Part shown: one piece after another, positions 18,701-28,854 of the stretch
Layout of the letters: each line of letters starts with the position of its first letter
Numbering within the stretch: the first letter of the stretch is position 1
From: Pseudomonadota bacterium
GTDB lineage: Bacteria; Desulfobacterota; Desulfobacteria; Desulfobacterales; RPRI01
Assembly (NCBI GenBank): GCA_018901125.1
Contig: JAHIFE010000189.1
Location: forward strand, 1-64,000
Direction of reading: 5' to 3'
Length of the DNA: 64,000 bases
The notes under the pieces: model-generated
The model's database searches: none
The model's input: the letters and a program-made list of their open reading frames with translations, nothing else
Told to the model about the DNA's origin: nothing
Made by a program: the position numbers and the translations under genes

Positions 18701-18889
18701 TATCCACCGCTGATTAAGCTATATTCAACTCCAGCTGCTTCACATGCTATTACCCGGTTACCAAATTACAGAGAGCTTACCGATTTATAATCTATTTACT
18801 TCTTAGGCGGCTACCGCAATTTCAAATAGATAATTGAAAAGGCTAAAGTATCTTGTTTTAACAGTGGGCACTGCATTTATCAAAAAAGC

Positions 18890-19099
18890 TCAGGTTTTTT
18901 GCGCTCGTTCTTTTTCCTTGAAAAGCTGACATTCTATCCCGGAATTTGTAAACATTTCTATTGAAGGCAGCAAACGCGATTTGAAACCTGCACTTCGACA
19001 ACCGTACGGAAAATGTTTATTGTAAGTGATATAGAAATGTTTACAGGATATGCAGTTAATCTCTGTCTTGCTTTTACTATTTGGTGTATGTTTTGCCAT
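18890..19099 (-). CDS. small Cys-containing conserved-type protein
   Basis: 69 aa: CISCKHFYITYNKHFPYGCRSAGFKSRLLPSIEMFTNSGIECQLFKEK; patterned cysteines, protein-like composition. Confidence 0.6.
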   Translation of the reverse strand: MAKHTPNSKSKTEINCISCKHFYITYNKHFPYGCRSAGFKSRLLPSIEMFTNSGIECQLFKEKERAQKT

Positions 19100-19316
19100 A
19101 AAAATAATTTTTGTTTTAACCTCGTTATCGAAAAAATCTTGTTATGAATATAACGAAAATATCGTCCGAAATCAAAAAGAAAAAGTCATAAATATTATAA
19201 CCCCCTCATGTTGTATTTGCATATCGACTTCTGCTGTACCCAAGACCATTGTTAAAAAAAAGAAATTGCTGTTAACTTTCCTAAAATTAATATCCGGCAT
19301 AATTATTTTTCACCTG

Positions 19317-19334
19317 CTAACAATAATCTAACAA
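19317..19334 (+). promoter_or_regulatory. putative Pho box (CTAACAA-TAAT-CTAACAA) upstream of phoB
   Basis: Two perfect 7-bp direct repeats, 4-bp spacer, 11-bp period; upstream of phoB. Confidence 0.65.
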
Positions 19335-19458
19335 TTGTATGAAAATATATCAGAAAAGGAAATTGGTTTGCCCTTAAATTTATTTTAATATAGAATATTG
19401 ATTGTTAAGCGTTTGAATATTAACTTGATTTAGATGATTATTCTTACAGAAGGCTGTC

Positions 19459-20154
19459 ATGAGTGATATCAGAATACTGGTGGTTGATGATGAGGAAGAT
19501 ATTACCGAGCTGATAAGATATAATCTGGTATCAGACGGCTATACGGTAAAATGCGCTTATTCGGGAGAAGAAGCCGTAAAAATTGCTATGTCAGAGCCGT
19601 TTGATCTGATTGTTCTTGATTTAATGCTTCCACGGATTGGCGGCATTGATGTCGCAAAAAGGCTAAGATCAGATCAAAAAACTATAAACATTCCCATAAT
19701 AATGCTGACCGCTAAAAGTGAAGAAGCTGATGTTCTTTCCGGTCTTGAACTTGCAGATGATTATGTCACCAAACCTTTCAGTCCTAAAATTCTAAGTGCA
19801 AGAATCAGCGCGGTTCTTCGCAGAAAAATTGATGCTTCCACTGATAGTTACGATGATAAAATCATTATCCGCGGCGATATTCAGATTCATACCGGAAGAC
19901 GCAGAGTAGAAGTATGCGGTGAACCGGTAGAGCTTTCCTTTTCAGAATTTCAGATTCTTATAATGCTGAGCAAACGTCCGGGCTGGGTGTTCAGCCGTTC
20001 TCAAATAGTTGATACGGTTCACGGCGAAGATTATCCGGTAACGGATCGCAGCGTGGATGTTCAGATTGTGGGGCTTCGCAAAAAGCTTGGCTCTTGCGGT
20101 CATTATATTGAAACAGTGCGAAGTGTAGGCTACCGGTTTAAGGAGAAGCTATGA
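19459..20154 (+). CDS. phoB: phosphate regulon response regulator PhoB
   Basis: Receiver plus OmpR-type winged helix; next to a PAS kinase and the pst operon. Confidence 0.9.
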   Translation: MSDIRILVVDDEEDITELIRYNLVSDGYTVKCAYSGEEAVKIAMSEPFDLIVLDLMLPRIGGIDVAKRLRSDQKTINIPIIMLTAKSEEADVLSGLELADDYVTKPFSPKILSARISAVLRRKIDASTDSYDDKIIIRGDIQIHTGRRRVEVCGEPVELSFSEFQILIMLSKRPGWVFSRSQIVDTVHGEDYPVTDRSVDVQIVGLRKKLGSCGHYIETVRSVGYRFKEKL

Positions 20155-21947
20155 AAAAGCGTTATCCTCTTTTTTTAAAACTATATCTGCCTTTTCTGTT
20201 GATAGTGCTTGTTCCTCTTTTTATTGAAGGCAAATATACGGACTTTTCAATGCGCCGGTTTTTTTTAGAGCAGGTTGCTGACAACCTTGAATCCACAGCC
20301 AATCTTTTGGAAGAAAACACTGCAAGCCTTATTTCAGATAAAGATCAAAGTACAGAAGTAAATAAAAATATTGATATACTTTGCAAACGGGCAGGAAAAT
20401 CTTCAAAAAAACGTATTACAGTTATGTCTGTTTCCGGTAAGGTTTTGGGGGATTCGGAAAAAAATCCGGACAAGATGGAAAATCACTCTGACAGGCCTGA
20501 ATTTGTTAAGGCAATGACCGGAGAAACAGGTGTTTTCACACGGCATAGCGATACCCTTAAACGGAAAATGATGTATCTGGCCATACCGATAACTGAAAAA
20601 GGGAAATTTGCGGGAGTAATACGGGCATCTGTAAGCATCAGTGAGATCGACCGGCAACTGGATACAATCAAGAAGCGTTTGTTTTTTGGCATGATACTGG
20701 TTTCTTTATTTGCCGCGTTTGCTGCATTTTTGTTTTCACGGCGCATCAGCCAGCCGCTGGAAAGGATTCACGAAGGGGCTGAACATTTTGCAGAAGGCGA
20801 TTTAAATTACCGTTTGTCAGTATTTGATTCGCCTGAAACCGAATTGCTGGCAAGAACCATGAACGGTATGGCTGCAAACTTAAACGATAGAATGCAGACT
20901 ATAATCCGCCAACAAAAAGAAATTGAGGCAATTCTTTCTAGTATGACCGAAGGTCTTGTTGCAGTGAATATGGAAGAAAAAATTATCAGCGTAAATTCAT
21001 CCGTTGCCCGGATGTTTCACCGGCCAGTATCTGAATTGATAAACAGAAGCGTTCAGGAAGTTGTCAGAAACCCGGAGCTTCATCAATTTGTCAGAAAGGC
21101 TTTTCTGGATGAAAGTCCTCACGAGACAGATCTATCCTTTTATTTCGACGGTGAAACTTTGTTAAACATCCGAAGCACTCCGCTTAAAAATGCAGGTGGG
21201 TACTGTATAGGGATTCTTTTTATTTTAAATGATGTTACCCGTTTGAGACACCTTGAAAATATGCGCCGTGATTTTGCAGCAAATGTTTCTCATGAAATCA
21301 AAACACCTCTTACAGCCATTAAGGGCTTTACTGAAACGCTTAAAGCAGGGGCATTGAACAAGCCGGAAGAAGCTTTCCGGTTTGTGGGAATCATTGAAAA
21401 TCACACCAACCGGCTTATTTCAATTATCGATGACCTGATGAAACTTTCTTTCATAGAACAAAACTCGGCCGGTCAGGAAATTGCTTTAACGGAATGCCTG
21501 ATTCGCCCGATACTGCTTTCCGCCATTCAGATATGCCGTTTAAAAGCTGATGAGAAAAAGATAAAAATTGTCTGTATCTGCGATGAAGGACTTTCTGCGA
21601 AAATTAATGCGGATCTTTTTGGGCAGGCATTTGTAAATCTGATTGATAATGCAATTAAATACAGTGAGCCTGAAACGAGTGTTGAAATAGAAGCGGCAAA
21701 AAATGAATCAGGGATTACGATAGTTTTTCGTGATCATGGCATAGGGATCAGTCCTGAACATATTCCACGGTTGTTTGAGCGTTTTTACCGTGTAGATGCA
21801 TCAAGAAGCCGGAAGCTTGGTGGAACCGGACTTGGGCTGGCAATAGTAAAGCATATTGTAAATGCCAATGGCGGAGATATCAGTGTTGAAAGCAAACCGG
21901 GAAAAGGCAGCAGCTTTTGCATACATATTCCCAACAAGGCATGTTAA
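20151..21947 (+). CDS. phoR: phosphate regulon sensor kinase PhoR
   Basis: TM-HAMP-PAS-HisKA (NVSHEIKTPLTAIKGF)-HATPase; 4-bp overlap with phoB. Confidence 0.88.
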   Translation: MKKRYPLFLKLYLPFLLIVLVPLFIEGKYTDFSMRRFFLEQVADNLESTANLLEENTASLISDKDQSTEVNKNIDILCKRAGKSSKKRITVMSVSGKVLGDSEKNPDKMENHSDRPEFVKAMTGETGVFTRHSDTLKRKMMYLAIPITEKGKFAGVIRASVSISEIDRQLDTIKKRLFFGMILVSLFAAFAAFLFSRRISQPLERIHEGAEHFAEGDLNYRLSVFDSPETELLARTMNGMAANLNDRMQTIIRQQKEIEAILSSMTEGLVAVNMEEKIISVNSSVARMFHRPVSELINRSVQEVVRNPELHQFVRKAFLDESPHETDLSFYFDGETLLNIRSTPLKNAGGYCIGILFILNDVTRLRHLENMRRDFAANVSHEIKTPLTAIKGFTETLKAGALNKPEEAFRFVGIIENHTNRLISIIDDLMKLSFIEQNSAGQEIALTECLIRPILLSAIQICRLKADEKKIKIVCICDEGLSAKINADLFGQAFVNLIDNAIKYSEPETSVEIEAAKNESGITIVFRDHGIGISPEHIPRLFERFYRVDASRSRKLGGTGLGLAIVKHIVNANGGDISVESKPGKGSSFCIHIPNKAC

Positions 21948-21952
21948 CGATT

Positions 21953-22094
21953 GACCCAGTTTCAAAACGTCCCATTTTGGCCGATCTCTGCGTTGGATGA
22001 AAATTTTAATCCTCGAAATACCACATGTATTCCTGCGGTTAAAATTTTCATCCGCCTTGACCTTGACCAAACTGAAACGTTTTGAAAGTGGCTC
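21953..22094 (-). mobile_element. MITE-like element, copy B (142 bp)
   Basis: Reverse orientation relative to A; flanked by GATT at 21949-21952 and 22095-22098; starts 5 bp after the phoR stop. Confidence 0.88.
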
Positions 22095-22119
22095 GATTAA
22101 ATGAAATATTCATAATACC

Positions 22120-22137
22120 CTAACAATTTTCTAACAA
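22120..22137 (+). promoter_or_regulatory. putative Pho box (CTAACAA-TTTT-CTAACAA) upstream of pstS
   Basis: Same 7-4-7 direct repeat as upstream of phoB; 80 bp before the pstS ATG. Confidence 0.7.
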
Positions 22138-22216
22138 ATGCGATCTATTATTTCAAAAACAGGAAAAAAATTATCTGTTTATAATTAAGAAAGCATATGG
22201 ATAATAATTTAAAAAA

Positions 22217-23047
22217 ATGGAGGGTAAAATGAAAAGAAGTAAGTTGGTTACCGGAGCTGTTTTGCTTGCAGCTATTTTTACATCAGGCATCGCTTTTGCG
22301 GGAAACATGTCCATAAACGGATCAACAACGGTACTTCCTATCGCACAAACAGTTGCCGAAGCCTTTATGAAAGAGCATCCTGATGTGATAATTTCCGTAT
22401 CCGGCGGAGGATCAGGAAACGGCATCAAAGCGCTTATTGACGGGACAACCGATATTGCTGACGCCTCACGCGCCATGAAAGACGAAGAAATTGAAATGGC
22501 AAAGGAAAAAGGCGCAAAGCCGGTTGAATTTGTTGTTGCGTACGACTGTATCGTACCGGTTGTACATACAAAAAATCCCCTTAAAAATATCACTGTGGAT
22601 CAATTAAAGGCCATTTATAAGGGAGAAGTCAAGAACTGGAAAGAACTGGGTGGATTAGATAAGCCGATTGTGGTTATTTCCAGGGATACTTCTTCAGGCA
22701 CTTATGAAGTCTGGGAAGAAAAAGTTATGAAAAAAGAAAGGGTTTATCCGGGAGCGCTGCTTATGGCATCCAACGGTGCAATTGTTCAGACAGTATCAAA
22801 AAATATCAATGCGATCGGCTATGTCGGGCTTGGATATATGGATAAAAGCATTAAAATGCTTTCTGTAAACAGTATTACGGGTTCAAAAGAAACAACATTG
22901 AATAAAACATATCCGGTCAGCAGGCCGCTTTTTATGTATACGCGAAAGCAGCCCTCAGGCGATGTAAAAATATTTATGGATTATGTAATAAATAAAGATA
23001 AGGGGCAGGATCTTGTTGGGAAAAGCGGTTTTATACCCTTAAAGTAA
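22217..23047 (+). CDS. pstS: phosphate ABC transporter substrate-binding protein PstS
   Basis: Signal peptide; GSTTVLPIAQ, SGGGSGNGIKALIDGTTDIADASR, SRDTSSGTYEVW. Confidence 0.93.
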   Translation: MEGKMKRSKLVTGAVLLAAIFTSGIAFAGNMSINGSTTVLPIAQTVAEAFMKEHPDVIISVSGGGSGNGIKALIDGTTDIADASRAMKDEEIEMAKEKGAKPVEFVVAYDCIVPVVHTKNPLKNITVDQLKAIYKGEVKNWKELGGLDKPIVVISRDTSSGTYEVWEEKVMKKERVYPGALLMASNGAIVQTVSKNINAIGYVGLGYMDKSIKMLSVNSITGSKETTLNKTYPVSRPLFMYTRKQPSGDVKIFMDYVINKDKGQDLVGKSGFIPLK

Positions 23048-23111
23048 ATTAAGCTACATGGGATAAAGCCGGTGGTTGATGGTTGAATGATTCAACCGTA
23101 ACTCTTTACTG

Positions 23112-23162
23112 TAAATAGCGAATAGCGGATTGAAAACAACGTACGCCGAAATTCGCTATTTA
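23112..23162. repeat. 12-bp perfect inverted repeat (TAAATAGCGAAT ... ATTCGCTATTTA) between pstS and pstC
   Basis: Arms 23112-23123 and 23151-23162; a smaller hairpin GGTTGAA-TGA-TTCAACC at 23081-23097. Confidence 0.7.
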
Positions 23163-23195
23163 CTATTGCATTTAAGCTTTTAAAGGTTTTTCTAA

Positions 23196-24089
23196 ATGGC
23201 AACTATCCGTCAACGAACAGATAATTCGGTACGCTTTATTTTTTTTGTTATTGCGCTTGCTTCAATTTCCATCCTGTTTATGATCATGATTTTTTTGTTT
23301 GCAGAAGGTATGCCGATTTTTAAAAAAGTAAGCATATATCAATTTGTTTTCGGAAAGTACTGGTATCCCACTTCAAGCCCTCCGGATTTCGGCATTTTCG
23401 CACTGATTGTGGCATCTGTGGCAGTTACGATGGTGTCAGCAGCAATTTCAATTCCGCTGGGTGTAATGACAGCAGTTTATCTTGCAGAGCTTGCCCATAA
23501 AAGAGTTGCTGAAATTTTAAAACCTATTGTTGAGCTTTTGGCCGCTCTTCCATCGGTTGTGATTGGCTTTTTCGGAATGGTTGTGGTTGCCCCGTTTCTT
23601 CAAGACACCTTTGGTATTCCAACAGGATTAAATCTGTTTAATGCGGCGCTTATGCTTTCCTTTATGTCCGTGCCCACAATATGCAGTCTTTCCGAGGATG
23701 CCATCTATAGCGTGCCTGTTGCATTGAAGGAAGGCTCGCTGGCTTTGGGTGCGACACATCTGGAAACATTGATGCGTGTTGTTTTACCGGCTTCGATTTC
23801 CGGTATAAGCACTGCGGTTATACTCGGTATGTCCAGAGCAATTGGTGAAACTATGGTGGTTTTAATGGTAGCAGGCGGTGCGGCTATGGTTCCGTCATCC
23901 CTGTTTGACCCGGTGCGGCCCATGACTGCCAGTATAGCGGCAGAAATGGCAGAAGCGCCTTTTCGCGGGGATCATTATCACGCCCTTTTTGCCACCGGTA
24001 TAGTTCTGTTTTTATTTACACTGCTGTTTAATATTATAGCAGACCGCATCTCTCATAAATATCGTCAAACAGGAGAAGCATCACTTTGA
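23196..24089 (+). CDS. pstC: phosphate ABC transporter permease PstC
   Basis: 297-aa membrane protein; EGSLALGATHLETLMRVVLPAS EAA loop; operon context. Confidence 0.92.
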   Translation: MATIRQRTDNSVRFIFFVIALASISILFMIMIFLFAEGMPIFKKVSIYQFVFGKYWYPTSSPPDFGIFALIVASVAVTMVSAAISIPLGVMTAVYLAELAHKRVAEILKPIVELLAALPSVVIGFFGMVVVAPFLQDTFGIPTGLNLFNAALMLSFMSVPTICSLSEDAIYSVPVALKEGSLALGATHLETLMRVVLPASISGISTAVILGMSRAIGETMVVLMVAGGAAMVPSSLFDPVRPMTASIAAEMAEAPFRGDHYHALFATGIVLFLFTLLFNIIADRISHKYRQTGEASL

Positions 24090-24982
24090 CAGATGAAAAA
24101 ACAATTATTGAGAGCTCCTTTGATCGGGTTTACAGAAAACGCAGACTTATTCAAAAGAGTTTATTTCTGCTTTTCAGATTAGCGGCATTGATTAACTGTG
24201 CGGGACTGTTTCTGGTTGTTTCTTTTATAGCATTAAAAGGCTACAAGGCGATTAGCTGGGAATTTTTAACACAGCCTCCGATTGATTCTATGACAAAAGG
24301 CGGAATACTGCCCTGTATTGTCGGAACGCTTTGTCTTGGTATCGGCTCAATTATTGTTGCATTGCCGATTGGTGTTGCTTCCGCCATCTACCTTAATGAA
24401 TATGCAAGCCCCGGTCGCTTTCTGAGATTGATACGCCTTGGAATCAGCAATCTTGCGGGAGTTCCGTCGGTTGTTTTTGGTTTATTTGGATTCGCATTTT
24501 TTGTAGTATATCTGAAAATGGGCGAAAGTATTCTTGCTGGGGTATTGACCCTTGCATCGCTTACGCTTCCTGTTATCATCGGTTCTACCGAAGAAGCCCT
24601 GAAATCCGTACCCGATACATACCGGGAAGCTTCTCTGGCATTGGGAGCAACACGATGGCAGACTATTTACCGTGTGGTGCTTCCAGCCGCCTTGCCGGGA
24701 ACTCTTACCGGAGCAATTCTTGGATTGAGCAGGGCTGCCGGAGAAACAGCACCGATCATGTTTACGGCAGCAGTTTTTTTTACGCCAGGTCTGCCGGGTT
24801 CAGTATTTGATAAAATAATGGCAATGCCTTATCATATCTATGTTCTGGCAACGGCCGGTACGAATATTGAAGCAACCCGCCCGCTTCAGTATGGAACAGC
24901 GCTGTTATTGATAGCAATGGTACTGGGGATGAATCTTGTAGCAATAATCTGGAGATCCGTGCTTAGAAAAAGGATGAAATAA
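24086..24982 (+). CDS. pstA: phosphate ABC transporter permease PstA
   Basis: REASLALGATRWQTIYRVVLPAALPG; operon context. Confidence 0.92.
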   Translation: MTDEKTIIESSFDRVYRKRRLIQKSLFLLFRLAALINCAGLFLVVSFIALKGYKAISWEFLTQPPIDSMTKGGILPCIVGTLCLGIGSIIVALPIGVASAIYLNEYASPGRFLRLIRLGISNLAGVPSVVFGLFGFAFFVVYLKMGESILAGVLTLASLTLPVIIGSTEEALKSVPDTYREASLALGATRWQTIYRVVLPAALPGTLTGAILGLSRAAGETAPIMFTAAVFFTPGLPGSVFDKIMAMPYHIYVLATAGTNIEATRPLQYGTALLLIAMVLGMNLVAIIWRSVLRKRMK

Positions 24983-24993
24983 AGTGATAGATA

Positions 24994-25755
24994 ATGACCG
25001 AAGATTATAAGATACGAGCAAGTCATCTTAATTTTTATTATGGTAATGCTCAGGCCCTTTATGATATTTCAATAAATATTAAACCTTCCAGGGTTACAGC
25101 TCTTATCGGGCCTTCAGGCTGTGGTAAAAGTACTTTTTTGCGCTGCCTGAACCGTATGAATGATCTTATTCCGATAAGCAGGGTTGAAGGCGAAATTATG
25201 CTTGATAATATTAATATCAATGACCCCTCGGTAGATGTTGTCATGCTACGGCGCCGGGTAGGCATGGTTTTTCAAAAACCAAATCCCTTTCCTAAAAGCA
25301 TATTTGAAAATGTTGCTTACGGGCTAAAAGTCAATGGAGTTAAAGATAAAGCATTTATTGAACGCCGTGTTGAAGAAAGCCTTAAAAAAGCCGCTTTATG
25401 GGATGAAGTCAAGGATCGAATACATCAGTCAGCTCTTATGTTGTCTGGTGGTCAGCAGCAGCGGCTTTGCATAGCAAGGGCTATGGCTGTTGAGCCGGAA
25501 GTGCTATTGATGGATGAGCCTGCATCGGCTTTAGATCCGATAGCAACGCAGAAAATCGAAGATTTAATCGGTGAGCTCAAGCAATACTATACAATTATAA
25601 TAGTGACACACAATATGCAGCAGGCGGCAAGAGTATCCGACATGACGGCTTTTTTCTACATGGGAAAGCTTATCGAAATGGATGAAACGGATACATTGTT
25701 TACCCGTCCAGGTCTAAAACAAACAGAAGATTATATAACCGGCCGTTTCGGCTGA
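24994..25755 (+). CDS. pstB: phosphate ABC transporter ATP-binding protein PstB
   Basis: [48 protein letters not shown]. Confidence 0.95.
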   Translation: MTEDYKIRASHLNFYYGNAQALYDISINIKPSRVTALIGPSGCGKSTFLRCLNRMNDLIPISRVEGEIMLDNININDPSVDVVMLRRRVGMVFQKPNPFPKSIFENVAYGLKVNGVKDKAFIERRVEESLKKAALWDEVKDRIHQSALMLSGGQQQRLCIARAMAVEPEVLLMDEPASALDPIATQKIEDLIGELKQYYTIIIVTHNMQQAARVSDMTAFFYMGKLIEMDETDTLFTRPGLKQTEDYITGRFG

Positions 25756-25761
25756 TTAGAG

Positions 25762-26439
25762 GTGAGTATGCCAAAACATCTGCAACGAGAACTGGAAAAA
25801 ATAAAAAAAAGTATCCTGACTCTTGGCGCTATGGTTGAAGACCGGGTTCGCCTTGCCATCAAAAGCATTGACGGCAGGGACGCCGATATTGCCGATCATA
25901 TTGTAAAGATGGATTACGAAATCGATGAGATGGAAGTGGATATAGAAGAAGAATGCCTCAAGGTATTGGCTCTGTATCAGCCTGTTGCCGTGGATCTTCG
26001 CTTCCTTGCATGTGTAATAAAGATCAACAATGACTTAGAGAGAATTGCAGATGAAGCGGTAAATATAGCTTACCGGGTAAAAACAATTTCTAAAGATAAG
26101 GATTCAGAATTTATTTTTGACTATGCCAATATGGCTGAAAAAGCTGAAACCATGTTAAGATTAAGCCTGGATGCGCTGGTTAAAATGGATACGGATCTGG
26201 CGTTTAAAGTATGCCTTGGAGATGATGAAGTTGATGCATTTGTACAGCATGCATATGAACAGCTTAAAATATCAATCAGTAAAATGCCTGATAAAACCGG
26301 CGCTTTTATTAATATGTTTCTTATCTCACGTCATATTGAGCGTATCGCCGATCATGCTACCAATATTGCCGAAGAAGTAATATATCTTACTGAAGGCGAG
26401 ATTGTCCGGCATGGAAAAGGCCTGCTTGAGTCGATGTAA
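25762..26439 (+). CDS. phoU: phosphate transport regulator PhoU
   Basis: Two PhoU repeats; ERIADHATNIAEEVIYLTEGE. Confidence 0.93.
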   Translation: MSMPKHLQRELEKIKKSILTLGAMVEDRVRLAIKSIDGRDADIADHIVKMDYEIDEMEVDIEEECLKVLALYQPVAVDLRFLACVIKINNDLERIADEAVNIAYRVKTISKDKDSEFIFDYANMAEKAETMLRLSLDALVKMDTDLAFKVCLGDDEVDAFVQHAYEQLKISISKMPDKTGAFINMFLISRHIERIADHATNIAEEVIYLTEGEIVRHGKGLLESM

Positions 26440-26563
26440 AGCTATGAACAGGCTCTTTTCCCAGGATTTATCTCCGTGCTCATCGTAGTCTTTTTATAAT
26501 ATGATTTATTATTCCAAGTTTATTGAAGTATGCACGGTATAAATCTGTTTTTGCAAAGCGGTA

Positions 26564-26935
26564 TTATTTTGTGAAAATACTACTGACTTCAGAACCCGGT
26601 AAAACAATTTTAGAGGCTTCCTGACGCCGCATTTCGTTTGATCTTTCTATCAGCATTTCAACCGCTTCATTCACAGCGGCAGGAAATTTTTCCAAAGCTT
26701 GTTTAAAATTATCCGCTTCTATAGGACCCTGAATCGGCAAAGGCCCTCCCTGAGTCATAACCTGAGTTTGTGCGATAAAAATTGTTTTTCTCGAATTATC
26801 CGGCAAACCATCAGGTGTTACCGGCGTAAGCCTTCTGATATAACCAGCTGTTAAATCAGTAAAAGATTCTTCTATATATAGATTATCCCGATCTATTTTT
26901 ACATCAATATTAACACCCTGCTCATTTGTAATCAT
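26564..26935 (-). CDS. conserved hypothetical protein
   Basis: 123 aa, protein-like composition, ATG start with upstream purine-rich RBS. Confidence 0.65.
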   Translation of the reverse strand: MITNEQGVNIDVKIDRDNLYIEESFTDLTAGYIRRLTPVTPDGLPDNSRKTIFIAQTQVMTQGGPLPIQGPIEADNFKQALEKFPAAVNEAVEMLIERSNEMRRQEASKIVLPGSEVSSIFTK

Positions 26936-27026
26936 TTTTGATCCCCTTTATTTTTATATTATCTGACTTTCATATCCGTATTAGAAAATTATTACAAACC
27001 GTTTTTTAAAATTGAATGAAAAATTG

Positions 27027-27932
27027 TTACTTGCAACGGTCCAATTCAATGTCATATTCTGAAACCGGATCTTCCAGTGGCTCAAGGTGTGTAAACACAG
27101 TAACATACATAACCTCGCTACGGATGTCCGCTTCCAGTTCCTCAAGCAGTTCATGCCCATGCTGGACCGTCCATGTTCCCGGAACAAGAATATGCACCGA
27201 GACAAAGCAGCGTGATCCGGCCTGTCTTGTGCGAAGGGCATGATAATCTATCCCCCGGCTCTTATATTTTTCCAGAACCGTTATTACACCATTACACTTA
27301 TCATGCGGCAATGCCGAATCCATAAGGCCTAAAACCGAACGCATGATCAGTTTAAAACCTATCCAGGTAATATAGCTGGCTATGCAAAGAGCTACTATCT
27401 GATCCAGAGGCTGCCAACCTGTCAAAGCCACCGCACTTATACCGCAAAATACTCCTATGGAAGTCCAGACATCGGTCATGAGATGATGTGCATCAGCTTC
27501 TAAGGTAACGGAATGATTTTTCTTTCCTGCGCGAAGAAGAATGCGTGAAACAACAAAATTTATCAGTGAAGCGACAGCAGAAATAATCAACCCGATTCCT
27601 AATTGCTGAATAGGAACAGGATTGATAAAACGTTTAATTGCCATTATTACTATGCTGACTGCTGCAATAACAATCAATGCGCCTTCTGCGCCGCAGGCAA
27701 AGTATTCAGCCTTGTCATGCCCGAAAAGATGTTCCTCATCCGGCGGACGTGCGGCAATAGTAAGCATGGCCAGCGCAATGCCAGCGCCAAGCAGGTTAAC
27801 CAATGATTCAGCCGCATCAGAAAGTAAACCTACCGATCCGGTAATAAAGTATGCACTGCTTTTTAATGCGATAGTGGAAATTGCTGCTAAAATTGACAGC
27901 CAGGCATATTTGGTGATTGATGAGCGGGCCAT
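27027..27932 (-). CDS. cation diffusion facilitator (CDF) family transporter
   Basis: SVGLLSDAAESLVN, LEADAHHLMTDVWTS motifs. Confidence 0.92.
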   Translation of the reverse strand: MARSSITKYAWLSILAAISTIALKSSAYFITGSVGLLSDAAESLVNLLGAGIALAMLTIAARPPDEEHLFGHDKAEYFACGAEGALIVIAAVSIVIMAIKRFINPVPIQQLGIGLIISAVASLINFVVSRILLRAGKKNHSVTLEADAHHLMTDVWTSIGVFCGISAVALTGWQPLDQIVALCIASYITWIGFKLIMRSVLGLMDSALPHDKCNGVITVLEKYKSRGIDYHALRTRQAGSRCFVSVHILVPGTWTVQHGHELLEELEADIRSEVMYVTVFTHLEPLEDPVSEYDIELDRCK

Positions 27933-27958
27933 AGATCAATTGACCTTATTGTGGGTTT

Positions 27959-28342
27959 CTATTTTTTATTTTTAAGCAGCGCCCCAAGGCTGGCAAACGG
28001 ATTGTGAGTTAAAGACGGGCCCTGGTCTACGCCGGGTCCTTCCGGGCCATACCATTGCGCATCCAGATTTCGCGAATGTTCATTATCATGGCAGTAGATA
28101 CATAGAAGTTCCCAGTTACTTCCATCGGGCGGATTGTTGTCGTGGTCATGATCTCTGTGATGTACGGTGAGTTCGCGAAGTTTTTTGCCCGTAAATTCCC
28201 GGCTGCACTTGGCACAAACATGCGGAAACAGTTTCAGCGCACGTTCTCTGTAGGTCTTTTCACGAAGTTCCCTTTGGTGTTTTACTTCGGCAATTATCTT
28301 TTCGCTACCATCAGTTTTTGTTTGATTGTTATCTGTTGTCAT
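27959..28342 (-). CDS. YajD-like HNH nuclease family protein
   Basis: FPHVCAKCSREF...LTVHHRDHDHDNNPPDGSNWELLCIYCHDNEHS. Confidence 0.82.
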   Translation of the reverse strand: MTTDNNQTKTDGSEKIIAEVKHQRELREKTYRERALKLFPHVCAKCSREFTGKKLRELTVHHRDHDHDNNPPDGSNWELLCIYCHDNEHSRNLDAQWYGPEGPGVDQGPSLTHNPFASLGALLKNKK

Positions 28343-28698
28343 ATGAAATATTCAGTTTTTGCAGTTACTGTTGTCTTTATTTCATTAAGCGTATCTTGAA
28401 GCGTCATAATAACATTTTCACGTATATCTCCGGCAACAGCAAGATACATTACATCATCCCCGATTCCAAGATCTTTATCTTCAAATATTTTTACAAGAAC
28501 CTCTACAATCCCGGGTTTATTTTTGCTTGCATCTATAATTTTTTTTAATTTGGCATGATCTACTGCAACTCTAATTCCGGAAACTTTGCGGCCATCCCGG
28601 GAAGTTCCTCTTACCACGCCATTATGACATAGTATCATACCGACTTTATCATAATCAGGATGTTTTTTTATTGTATCAACAAGAGAATCCAAGCTCAT
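28339..28698 (-). CDS. MoaE-like molybdopterin synthase large-subunit family protein (divergent)
   Basis: 119 aa; weak MoaE resemblance, adjacent to a mobA remnant; stop overlaps the yajD-like start. Confidence 0.5.
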   Translation of the reverse strand: MSLDSLVDTIKKHPDYDKVGMILCHNGVVRGTSRDGRKVSGIRVAVDHAKLKKIIDASKNKPGIVEVLVKIFEDKDLGIGDDVMYLAVAGDIRENVIMTLQDTLNEIKTTVTAKTEYFI

Positions 28699-28743
28699 TT
28701 ACTTCCTCCGATTCTTTTAAGTAATATTGTAAAAAACAGATGG

Positions 28744-28854
28744 TTAATTCTGCATTAGCTCTTTTGCTTTTTGAAATAGATCCGGAGTATTTATATTGAA
28801 AAAAGATATCAACTCCGGATCGATGGCACGTATATTTTTTCGCGAATCTTTCTC
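28744..28854 (-). pseudogene. C-terminal remnant of molybdenum cofactor guanylyltransferase (mobA)
   Basis: Reverse frame reads ...DSRKNIRAIDPELISFFNINTPDLFQKAKELMQN*, the MobA-type FFNINTP C-terminus; the rest is absent because another gene ends at 28855. Confidence 0.65.

Noticed and set aside
21801-22070. ORF-track CDS of 89 aa on the minus strand (MVKVKADENFNRR...)
   Set aside because: Overlaps the phoR 3' end and is generated by MITE copy B.
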